7,820 nucleotides of DNA from Bdellovibrio sp. (GCA_019104905.1 JAHRXB010000042.1:1-7820); one strand, 5' to 3'; numbered from the stretch's first letter, positions 1 through 5,744 are shown. Notes: generated by a model not told the origin, from the sequence alone. A program made the numbers and translations.

Positions 1-177
1 CGCCGAAGGAACTTGAGTCGCCTCGATCTCTTTCATGAAGTCCGCAGGCAAATCACCACTCGCAGGAGCTCCTTGAGAATGGGCTGGCGTCATGAACCTA
101 GCACTCACTGCAAAAGCGAGCCAAAGTCCCAATGAGGCTACTATAATGTAAGATAACATCCATCTTACAGACTTCAC
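1..177 (-). CDS. pilP: Type IV pilus assembly protein PilP, N-terminal part (runs off left edge)
   Basis: Fifty-nine codons are visible before the window ends. The protein starts MKSVRWMLSY and has one hydrophobic stretch at about residues 8-26, followed by a Pro/Ala/Ser/Gly-rich linker, as expected for the N-terminus of PilP. PilP connects the PilN-PilO inner-membrane pair to the PilQ secretin in the periplasm. The start is a GTG at 177-175 that overlaps the pilO stop (GTGA, 4 bp). GGAG at 189-186 lies 8 nt upstream. An in-frame ATG at 159 is possible but has no ribosome-binding site. The assignment rests mainly on position directly after pilMNO, because the conserved C-terminal beta domain lies outside the window. 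No cysteine occurs in the visible part, so the lipobox usual in PilP of Pseudomonas, Neisseria and Myxococcus is not seen. Confidence 0.78.
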   Translation of the reverse strand, partial: MKSVRWMLSYIIVASLGLWLAFAVSARFMTPAHSQGAPASGDLPADFMKEIEATQVPSA

Positions 178-767
178 TGCCGTTTCTCCGCACCTTCTTC
201 AGGTTTTTTCTCAGGAGCCAGTTTATAACCAACCACTTGCCCCTCAAATTTAAGCTTCTTATTGCCCGCACCCGCCTCGGTCAAAGTCACATTCTTCACG
301 CGAGTCATTCGTTCTGCCGTTGAAACCAGATAAGTAAACTGAGCAAGCTCTGCATAGCTTCCCTCAAGAGTCACATCAACAGGCACTTCTTCAACAACTT
401 CTTTTTTGACGTTCTCTCCAGGCTTTTTTGACTTAACACTCACCCCGGAGTTTCTTGCAAAATCATCAATCGCTTTATTGATATCAATGGAAAACAAAGA
501 CGACGGCAAACGACGAGAGATCTCTTGATACTTCTGACTGAGTTGCCCAACCTTCTCTTGCATTTCCTGAACTTGCTTTAATGTCGCGTCCGTGTCTTTC
601 TTCTTGTTTTCTTCCACCTGAAGCTGCTGAGTCAGTTGCACCACTTGAGCATCGATGGCGGAACCGTCATTGTAAACCGCATACCAATAGAATGCAGTCA
701 GTCCCAATCCCATCATCAGAATCTTGCCAATCTGTTGAGCTGCGAGAGTTTCAAAAAACTTATTCAT
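174..767 (-). CDS. pilO: Type IV pilus inner-membrane alignment protein PilO
   Basis: The protein is 197 residues with the PilO architecture. It has a short cytoplasmic N-terminus (MNKFFETLAA), one membrane helix at about residues 13-31, and a long Gln/Glu/Lys-rich coiled coil at about 36-86. A compact alpha/beta domain follows at about 88-183 (SIDINKAIDDFARNSGV; later DVTLEGSYAELAQF), then a charged Glu/Lys-rich tail. PilO pairs with PilN in the inner membrane and binds PilP in the periplasm. The chosen ATG (767-765) overlaps the pilN stop as ATGA and has GGAGAG 6 nt upstream. An in-frame TTG at 788 would add seven residues but lies inside pilN and has no better ribosome site. Overlaps with pilN and pilP imply co-translation and balanced stoichiometry. 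Length is close to the usual 200-210 residues. Family and position agree, so confidence is high. Confidence 0.92.
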   Translation of the reverse strand: MNKFFETLAAQQIGKILMMGLGLTAFYWYAVYNDGSAIDAQVVQLTQQLQVEENKKKDTDATLKQVQEMQEKVGQLSQKYQEISRRLPSSLFSIDINKAIDDFARNSGVSVKSKKPGENVKKEVVEEVPVDVTLEGSYAELAQFTYLVSTAERMTRVKNVTLTEAGAGNKKLKFEGQVVGYKLAPEKKPEEGAEKRQ

Positions 768-1372
768 TGAGGTCTCTCCAACAAACAACTGATCTCAAAC
801 TTTTTCAAAGTCACCCCATCTTGAACGACTTCGCTTGAGTTCAAAAGAATCACATCCATTAAAAAAGCACTTTTCGTCAAAGCTTCCAAAAAGGTCGAAA
901 CCTCGTAGTCGCTTAACGCCAGCCCTTGAATATTCACCTTCTCTGGACTGATTTGAACACGCGTCAACCAGGCTTTTTCGGGAATCACCGTCTGCAGAAG
1001 CTCCATGACCCGGATCTCACGCTGGCGATCTTTCGCAATCTTTTCTAAGGCAGAAATACGGGCTTCAATCAAAGCCTCATCTTCCTTAAATTTTTTAATC
1101 TCTGCCACGGAAGCTGCTTGCTTGGAGTTGTAGCTTTGCAACTCAGTAAGAACCTGATTCTTGGCATTCAAATCAGCCACCTTGGCAGGGATATTCTGAT
1201 TTTCGTAAATATATAAAGCCAAAGGCCCCACCAAAAGGAGCACAAGACGCTTCATTGCCTCCTTACGAATCTGATCTGGAGACAGGAAGGAATCCGAGGA
1301 TATTCCTATGGAGGCCCCTAAAGAAGCTCCCGTACCTATAGATGCCGAAGACGCCAGATTAATCTTAATCAC
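764..1372 (-). CDS. pilN: Type IV pilus inner-membrane alignment protein PilN
   Basis: The protein has 202 residues. It begins MIKINLAS, which corresponds to the conserved cytoplasmic INLLP-type peptide by which PilN docks into PilM. An unusual Ala/Ser/Gly/Ile-rich linker (residues 8-28) follows. Next come a basic segment, one membrane helix at about 43-57, a coiled coil at about 62-125, and a C-terminal ferredoxin-like domain at about 128-202 (AWLTRVQISPEKVNIQGLAL and onward). PilN links cytoplasmic PilM to periplasmic PilO and PilP. The start is GTG (1372-1370), overlapping the pilM stop as GTGA, with GGGAG 7 nt upstream. The stop overlaps the pilO start by 4 bp. The family assignment is supported by the N-terminal motif, topology and gene order. 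The linker between motif and membrane helix looks longer than I would expect for the family. Confidence 0.92.
   Translation of the reverse strand: MIKINLASSASIGTGASLGASIGISSDSFLSPDQIRKEAMKRLVLLLVGPLALYIYENQNIPAKVADLNAKNQVLTELQSYNSKQAASVAEIKKFKEDEALIEARISALEKIAKDRQREIRVMELLQTVIPEKAWLTRVQISPEKVNIQGLALSDYEVSTFLEALTKSAFLMDVILLNSSEVVQDGVTLKKFEISCLLERPQ
774..779 (-). promoter_or_regulatory. Ribosome-binding site of pilO
   Basis: GGAGAG at 779-774, inside the end of pilN, lies 6 nt before the ATG at 767. It decides this start over the in-frame TTG at 788, which would be upstream of the site. Confidence 0.7.
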
Positions 1373-2424
1373 GTTGCATCTCCCACTTCACGAAGAGCCA
1401 AACCCGTCACCACACCAGCAAAAGAGCTGATCTGTTCCAGATACTCCGGAGAAAACTTTTTCGGATTGGCTTTCACGCGCAAGAAAGGATTAAAGGGCTC
1501 CAGCAAAATGCCGGTCACTCTTGAAACCGTTTCCGTCAGACCGGAGGTTGCGGAGCTTCCGCCGGTGTAGAAACATCTATTTAAAACAAGACCATTGGTG
1601 GTGGCGCTGAGGAAGTCCAAACTGCTGCGAATTTCTTCCGTTACGGCTTCATTCGTCGCACTGATAATACTGTGAACTTCGTCGGGAACTTCACGACGTG
1701 AAATCGCGCTGAGCTTCAGCGCTTCGGCCTCCGCCACCGTCACACCCATGGCTTTATGAATTTCATTGGTGTAGTTCGCGCCCCCGACAGGAATGTCGCG
1801 ACAGAAAATAACTTCACCATTCTGCAGAACCACGAAGTTGGTAATCGACGCTCCGAAATTCAAAATACCGATCACCTCGCCGGGGATCTTTCCATAATTC
1901 AATTCAAAGGCATTGGCCAAGGCAAAACCACTCACATCCAAAACACCGCAAGTCAGCCCGCTGATTTCAATAACTTGAGTATATTGAGTGACCAGTTCGT
2001 TTTGCGCAGCAATCAAAAGAATATCCATCGTGTCTGGAGAGCTGCTGGCCGTGAGGATGTGATGAGCCAGACTGATATTGTTAATATCAAACGGAATATA
2101 TTGTTCTGCCTCAAAACGAATTTGATCTTTGATAAGCTTCTTGTCCATCTTGGGAATCGTGATTTTCTTCACGATCACCGCGGTTCCCCACATGGCTGTG
2201 GCGATACTTTTACGCTTGGATTTTACTTCATTCACCAGAGATTGAATCGCCATACCGACAGCGCCGATATCCACGATCTCCCCGCCAGATACGGAGTTCG
2301 GGGGAGTTGGCGCAAAACCAAAAGAAAGCAGCTGGGCTCCTTTGCCGTTGAAGTCCATTTCAGCCAGTTTTATGGAACTCGTACCGATGTCGAGTCCGAT
2401 GACCTTTTTCGATTTAAAAAACAT
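1369..2424 (-). CDS. pilM: Type IV pilus assembly protein PilM (actin-like ATPase)
   Basis: This 351-residue soluble protein matches the PilM/FtsA-like actin fold. Phosphate-1 motif GLDIGTSSIKLAE spans residues 10-22. The PilM-typical segment EAEQYIPFDIN spans 105-115. The phosphate-2 region is LNFGASITNFVVL (188-200), and the adenosine motif is CFYTGGSSATSGL (284-296). PilM sits on the cytoplasmic face of the inner membrane and binds the N-terminal peptide of PilN. It connects the alignment complex to the PilB/PilT motors and PilC. The phosphate-2 Asp common in this superfamily is Asn189 here. The ATG at 2424 is preceded by GGGGAAG 10 nt upstream, a slightly long spacing. It is the first gene after the only intergenic gap, which carries a strong promoter. 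Length is normal (about 350). Confidence 0.95.
   Translation of the reverse strand: MFFKSKKVIGLDIGTSSIKLAEMDFNGKGAQLLSFGFAPTPPNSVSGGEIVDIGAVGMAIQSLVNEVKSKRKSIATAMWGTAVIVKKITIPKMDKKLIKDQIRFEAEQYIPFDINNISLAHHILTASSSPDTMDILLIAAQNELVTQYTQVIEISGLTCGVLDVSGFALANAFELNYGKIPGEVIGILNFGASITNFVVLQNGEVIFCRDIPVGGANYTNEIHKAMGVTVAEAEALKLSAISRREVPDEVHSIISATNEAVTEEIRSSLDFLSATTNGLVLNRCFYTGGSSATSGLTETVSRVTGILLEPFNPFLRVKANPKKFSPEYLEQISSFAGVVTGLALREVGDAT
1380..1384 (-). promoter_or_regulatory. Ribosome-binding site of pilN
   Basis: GGGAG at 1384-1380, inside the last codons of pilM, is 7 nt before the GTG start at 1372. It supports the non-ATG start, which also preserves the PilM-docking motif at residues 4-6. Confidence 0.65.
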
Positions 2425-2500
2425 GCTTTCGCTGCTTCCCCAGTTGTACCACTAAAGATGTATTTTCAAAGACTTACGTCTTTAGACGCAGGTCTTGAAT
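2425..2500 (-). promoter_or_regulatory. Predicted 5' leader of the pilMNOP transcript with small hairpins
   Basis: If transcription starts about 7 nt after the -10 box, near 2500, the leader is about 76 nt long. Its first part can form AAAGAC-GTAA-GTCTTT (2483-2468), a perfect 6-bp stem with a GNRA-type loop. It can also form AGAC-CTGC-GTCT (2495-2484) just before it. A competing fold pairs CGTC with GACG around TAAA (2488-2477), enclosed by AAGAC/GTCTT. No T-run follows, so it is not an attenuator of the usual kind. It may protect the 5' end or contain an operator. The structures are visible in the sequence; the function is an inference. Confidence 0.4.
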
Positions 2501-2506
2501 AATAAA

Positions 2507-2535
2507 ATTATTTCTGGTTGGGCTATGAATGTCAA
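2507..2535 (-). promoter_or_regulatory. Sigma-70-type promoter for pilMNOP
   Basis: Reading the minus strand, a perfect -35 box TTGACA (2535-2530) is followed after exactly 17 bp by AATAAT (2512-2507), which matches the -10 consensus at five of six positions. A/T-rich sequence follows the -10 box, and the expected start is near 2500. It lies in the only sizeable intergenic gap, directly upstream of pilM. It would allow the alignment-complex genes to be expressed independently of the upstream carB-pilD run. Confidence 0.72.
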
Positions 2536-2543
2536 ATAGGGGT

Positions 2544-2558
2544 CTAGTCCGCGACTAG
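2544..2558. repeat. Perfect dyad CTAGTC-CGC-GACTAG over the pilD stop
   Basis: A perfect 6-bp inverted repeat with a 3-nt centre overlaps the pilD TAG stop (2557-2555). It sits about 9 bp upstream of the -35 box of the pilM promoter, at roughly -44 to -58 from the predicted start. In RNA it would be a short stem-loop with moderate GC, but no T-tract follows on the minus strand. It is therefore a weak terminator candidate. The placement fits a binding site for a dimeric activator equally well. Only the symmetry is directly visible. Confidence 0.4.
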
Positions 2559-3346
2559 CTTAATCCTGGAAGAAAAAGGTCTAGGTACCACAGGGCAATG
2601 GTCTCGCCTCCAAACAAATACAAAACAGCTCCCAAAGCAAGGTAGGGCCCGAAAGGAATCACAGTCTTTAGTCCAGCCTTTTGCTTTCTTGCGACGATAA
2701 GTCCCACGACACTTCCGATGATCGCCGAGGACATGATCACAAAGGGAATTGCCTTCCACCCAAGGAGGGCCCCAATCCATGCCAAAAGCTTGATGTCGCC
2801 GCCGCCCATTCCCTCTTGTTTGGTGAGAAGATAGTAGACATAAGCCATTCCCCAAAGAAAACCGCCGCCCATCAAAACACCAAAAAGCGCATCTAAGAAG
2901 TCTCTTTGCGGATTCAAAGCCGCCCCAACCAAACCAATGACGATACCCGAGAGAGTAAATTCATCCGGCAAAATCATGTGATCGATATCAATAAAGGTAC
3001 AAACCACCAAACCAAAGATGAAAATCAAATACTCTAAGAGCGTCCAGGAAAGCCCGGCGTAATGATAGCTGAGTGCAAAGAGCACCGCCATGATGAGCTC
3101 CACCAACGGATAGCGGAAAGAAAACTTTGCTCCACATTGACGACAACGACCACGCAAAAGGAACCAGCTCAGGAGCGGGATGTTATCGTACCATTTGATC
3201 GGGGTCTTGCAGCTATAACAATAGCTGCGAGGTTTTACGACACTTTCCTCTTTAGGCAGTCTATAGATAATGACATTTCCGAAACTTCCAAAGATCGCAC
3301 CCAAAACAAAAAAGAACCCATAGAGGAACGTATCGAGACTAAACAA
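2555..3346 (-). CDS. pilD: Prepilin peptidase / N-methyltransferase PilD
   Basis: The protein is a 263-residue polytopic membrane enzyme of the type IV prepilin peptidase family (aspartate protease, A24A). It cleaves the leader of type IV prepilins at the cytoplasmic side of the inner membrane and N-methylates the new first residue. Visible motifs are GSFGNVIIYRLP (20-31) and the zinc-type tetracysteine C43xxC46 and C68xxC71. The first aspartate motif is FIDIDHMILPD (118-128), and the second is GGGDIK (181-186) with D184. About seven to eight hydrophobic helices are present, and all catalytic features appear intact. The start is TTG at 3346, with AGGAG at 3359-3355 and an 8-nt spacer. The next in-frame ATG lies beyond the cysteine motif, so TTG is required. 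It overlaps the upstream permease gene by 8 bp. The usual family motif GSFLNV reads GSFGNV here. Confidence 0.96.
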   Translation of the reverse strand: MFSLDTFLYGFFFVLGAIFGSFGNVIIYRLPKEESVVKPRSYCYSCKTPIKWYDNIPLLSWFLLRGRCRQCGAKFSFRYPLVELIMAVLFALSYHYAGLSWTLLEYLIFIFGLVVCTFIDIDHMILPDEFTLSGIVIGLVGAALNPQRDFLDALFGVLMGGGFLWGMAYVYYLLTKQEGMGGGDIKLLAWIGALLGWKAIPFVIMSSAIIGSVVGLIVARKQKAGLKTVIPFGPYLALGAVLYLFGGETIALWYLDLFLPGLS

Positions 3347-4109
3347 TGTCTTTTCTCCTGAAGAAGAAGTTGGTCAAAAGAATCAGCAAAAGAACCCATC
3401 CGGTCATATGAGCTATCATCCATAGAACCTCTGCCAGCGGAATTCCTTTTTCCAAGAAATAGGCGGACTTCCAATTGATTCTATATAACTGAGGCGTGAT
3501 CCAATGAAAAAACCGAACGGCCTGAATAAAAAAAACTTCTTTGCTTTTTTCGGCAAAAAAAGCAAGATCCCCCAGCCAGTGACCTAACAAAAACACCATG
3601 ACTCCAGCCCCCAAGGCCAAAACAGGTCTCACGATCAAACTAAAACAGATCACCAAACACAAAATCACAACGCTTTCAAACCACAGACTCAAACAGATCT
3701 CGAAAAAGGAAAGCCACAACTGAGATTCCTGCCAAACGCCCAACAACACCGACAAAAGAATCGCCAATGCCCCCAAAAGCAGAGTGTTCAAAATCACGAC
3801 ACCCAAGAGCTTTCCCAAAATGAACTGCTCTCGACTGACCGGACGAGACAAAATCAAAAGACAGGTTTGTTTCTCAATCTCTTTGGCAAGAAGGTAGGAG
3901 CCTGAAAAGAGTGACACTCCCAAAGTCGCCACCTGAATCGCCAGAAAACCGAAATCGGCTAAGATCTTTTTTTGTTCCGCCAAAGACAAAGCCCCTAAAA
4001 GGAAACTTAAACCCAGCAGCGCCACCGCTATCAAAATGACCACGAAAAATACTTTTTCACGTAACATTTCACGCAAAGTCGTTCTGGCCAATGCCCAGAC
4101 CTTAGCCAT
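3339..4109 (-). CDS. pilI: ABC-2-type transporter permease, PilI-like (M. xanthus nomenclature)
   Basis: The protein has 256 residues and about six membrane helices, at roughly 20-41, 52-72, 101-125, 133-160, 163-185 and 229-250. The cytoplasmic loop carries EIEKQTCLLILSRPVSREQF (76-95). This is the glutamate-bearing coupling element typical of NosY/GldF/ABC-2 permeases, and it is followed by GKLLG. The protein should form a homodimer with the ATPase encoded immediately upstream. The substrate is unknown. The PilI name is inferred from gene order: an ABC ATPase-permease pair directly before pilD and pilMNOP, as in M. xanthus, where PilGHI is needed for pilus assembly. A gliding-type (GldF-like) or general ABC-2 exporter is the alternative. 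The ATG at 4109 has GGAGGAG just upstream. The gene overlaps the ATPase gene and pilD by 8 bp each. Confidence 0.82.
   Translation of the reverse strand: MAKVWALARTTLREMLREKVFFVVILIAVALLGLSFLLGALSLAEQKKILADFGFLAIQVATLGVSLFSGSYLLAKEIEKQTCLLILSRPVSREQFILGKLLGVVILNTLLLGALAILLSVLLGVWQESQLWLSFFEICLSLWFESVVILCLVICFSLIVRPVLALGAGVMVFLLGHWLGDLAFFAEKSKEVFFIQAVRFFHWITPQLYRINWKSAYFLEKGIPLAEVLWMIAHMTGWVLLLILLTNFFFRRKDIV
3355..3359 (-). promoter_or_regulatory. Ribosome-binding site supporting the TTG start of pilD
   Basis: AGGAG at 3359-3355, within the final codons of the permease gene, is 8 nt before TTG at 3346. No ATG or GTG gives a protein that keeps the N-terminal GSFGNV and cysteine motifs, so this site fixes the start. 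Confidence 0.72.
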
Positions 4110-4845
4110 GAGACTCCTCCCGCCCCTTCAGGACTGAGAAGGCTCTTTCCAAACTTTGGAATTCCGCCATAAAAGAACTCAGTACGCCATCATACAAAAT
4201 CTGCCCTCGATTGATGACAACAAGGTGAGAGCAAAGTTCTTCCATATCCTGCAAAAGATGACTGCTAAAGAAAAGACTGACGCCGCGCTTTTGTTCTTCA
4301 CGCAAAATATCTTTCACCATCGCACGTCCGTCTGGATCAAGACCCGACATCGGTTCATCGAGAATCAACAAATCCGGTCGAGTCAAAATCGCTTGAGCAA
4401 TTCCCACTCTTTGCAACATCCCTTTGGAATACGTCCGCAAACGACGGTCTTTCGCTTCGAATAAATCGACTTTTTTAAGAGCTTCATGGGCTCTCTCATA
4501 GAAATCTTTTAGGGACGAACCGTAACACAGGTTCCAGTGCAGGCGCAAAAACTCCATCCCGGTCAAAAACTCATAGAGATAAGGACGTTCCGGCAAATAA
4601 CCGATACGCGTTTTAATAGGGCTACTCAAAGGACTGCCGAAAAAAAGGATTTCGCCGCTGTCGGGATGGATAAAGTCGAAAAGGCACTTGATCGTGGTCG
4701 TTTTACCGGAGCCGTTGCTTCCCACAAAACCCGATGTCTGCCCCTCCGGCAATGAGAACGTCACATCCCGCAGAACATGGCGATCCTTTTCAAAAAGACC
4801 GCCTTTAAAAGTTTTGTTCAGTTTTTCAACCGTCAGTACAGCCAT
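4102..4845 (-). CDS. pilH: ABC transporter ATP-binding protein, PilH-like (M. xanthus nomenclature)
   Basis: This is a complete 247-residue ABC ATPase of the ABC-2 (CcmA/NosF-like) group. Walker A is GSNGSGKTT (42-50). The Q-loop region is IGYLPE (81-86), with the Gln position altered as is common in this subfamily. The signature is YSKGM (139-143), Walker B is LLILDEP (159-165), the D-loop is SGLD (167-170) and the switch histidine is H196 in SSHLL. All residues needed for ATP hydrolysis appear present. It powers the adjacent permease at the inner membrane. PilH identity rests on synteny with pilI-pilD-pilMNOP and not on a unique motif; note that PilH of Pseudomonas is an unrelated response regulator. 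The ATG at 4845 lies 5 nt after the binding-protein stop with only a weak AAGG ribosome site, which suggests translational coupling. Confidence 0.88.
   Translation of the reverse strand: MAVLTVEKLNKTFKGGLFEKDRHVLRDVTFSLPEGQTSGFVGSNGSGKTTTIKCLFDFIHPDSGEILFFGSPLSSPIKTRIGYLPERPYLYEFLTGMEFLRLHWNLCYGSSLKDFYERAHEALKKVDLFEAKDRRLRTYSKGMLQRVGIAQAILTRPDLLILDEPMSGLDPDGRAMVKDILREEQKRGVSLFFSSHLLQDMEELCSHLVVINRGQILYDGVLSSFMAEFQSLERAFSVLKGREESHG
4114..4120 (-). promoter_or_regulatory. Strong ribosome-binding site of the permease gene
   Basis: GGAGGAG at 4120-4114, within the ATPase gene, precedes the permease ATG at 4109 by 4-6 nt. This is the strongest Shine-Dalgarno match in the window and supports independent initiation despite the 8-bp gene overlap. 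Confidence 0.72.
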
Positions 4846-4850
4846 GAGCC

Positions 4851-5744
4851 TTAAGGTTTAAGCTCAATATTCAGAGCCTTCACCATCTCCCTCACAGGAT
4901 CATACTGTTTGGAGGTGGCCGGCATCAAGTCGCGAGATCCTAAAATCTCGGAGTAGGTGTTTTTATTACGGGATTGTTCCAAAATATCAATCAATGCAAA
5001 CATCAAAGTATGGGTCGTCTTGGGATAGAGATCGTAGAAATCCTGGCGAACACAAAATGGATCGTTCGGAATGGGTGCACTCATCCACAAAATACGATAT
5101 TGAGCCTTTTTATCGGAGGCAAACTTCACCCAGGCCCCTTGAGTTCCCTTTTCATCATCACTGAAGACCGCGGCCGCTTCCACCTTCTTTGCCTCTAAAA
5201 ACTGAATAGACGCTTGATGATTCCCGGTGAAGGCCACTTCTTTAAAGTCCTTTTCATTAAGACCTAATTTTTTAAGAGCCACTTGAGGATAAAGATAGCC
5301 CGAAGAGGACTTGTCATCGACAAAAGCAATGCGCTTTCCCTTCAGGTCCTTGAGCTTTTTAATCCCAGAGTCTTTAGGAGTGATGATCGCAGAATAGTAA
5401 AATGGCTCTTGCCAAACTTTTTTAAGAAGAACCTTCGCTTGCGCTTGCTGTTCGGCAAACACATAGGTCAACGATGAAAAAAAGGCGAAATCCACCTTCT
5501 TTGTCTTCATCGCCTCTACTAGGCCCGCATAGTTTTTTGAAACATAGATATTCACGGGGATGTTCAATTTCCCTTGCAGCTCTTTGGCCAAAGCCAACCC
5601 TTGCTCGCGCAAGTTTTCAGGGTTTCCTCCCGGGATCACGCCGATTGTGATCGCTGAGGGACTTGCCTCCGTCGTACTAGTCTCTGCAGCCTGCGCATTT
5701 GAAAAAACCAGCAACGCGGTCAATCCAAGAATGAGTCTTTTCAA
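4851..5744 (-). CDS. PhnD-family phosphate/phosphonate-type periplasmic substrate-binding protein
   Basis: The 297-residue protein has a signal peptide (KR, hydrophobic core, likely cleavage after AQA at 17-19). A full PhnD-like bilobed binding domain (phosphonate/phosphite/phosphate ABC binding family) follows. Family features are ITIGVIPGGNPEN near the N-terminus, NYAGLVEAM (71-79), FFSSLTYVFA (88-97), DSGIKKLKDLKGK (125-137), VDDKSSSGYLYP (142-153), GNHQAS (174-179) and WMSAPIPNDP (220-229). The SSSG and NH positions match the anion-binding residues of E. coli PhnD, so binding of a phosphorus oxyanion or phosphonate is plausible. No phnC or phnE is nearby; the next genes encode an ABC-2-type pair. 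The start is TTG at 5744, overlapping the carB stop (TTGA), with GGAGG 4 nt upstream. It occupies the position of pilG in the M. xanthus cluster. Family assignment is strong; the ligand and any pilus role are inferred. Confidence 0.87.
   Translation of the reverse strand: MKRLILGLTALLVFSNAQAAETSTTEASPSAITIGVIPGGNPENLREQGLALAKELQGKLNIPVNIYVSKNYAGLVEAMKTKKVDFAFFSSLTYVFAEQQAQAKVLLKKVWQEPFYYSAIITPKDSGIKKLKDLKGKRIAFVDDKSSSGYLYPQVALKKLGLNEKDFKEVAFTGNHQASIQFLEAKKVEAAAVFSDDEKGTQGAWVKFASDKKAQYRILWMSAPIPNDPFCVRQDFYDLYPKTTHTLMFALIDILEQSRNKNTYSEILGSRDLMPATSKQYDPVREMVKALNIELKP

Noticed and set aside
118..163. ATG-initiated short frame just after pilO
   Set aside because: It ends after about 21 codons. 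The overlapping GTG frame stays open to the window edge, has a ribosome site, and fits PilP.
2413..2454. A 12-codon leader peptide starting GTG and overlapping the pilM start
   Set aside because: There is no Shine-Dalgarno sequence and no regulatory codon run, so it is likely chance.
1756..2502. A 248-codon open frame on the plus strand opposite pilM
   Set aside because: It has no ribosome-binding site before its ATG, no recognisable domain or membrane pattern, and lies fully antisense to a clear pilM. It is most likely a by-product of pilM codon use.
2541..2560. The dyad at the pilD stop as a rho-independent terminator
   Set aside because: The stem is only 6 bp and the downstream minus strand reads ACCCCTATTT, with no T-tract.
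2544..2855. A 103-codon minus-strand frame within the 3' half of pilD
   Set aside because: It is in another frame inside a gene with intact conserved motifs, and its translation resembles nothing I recognise.
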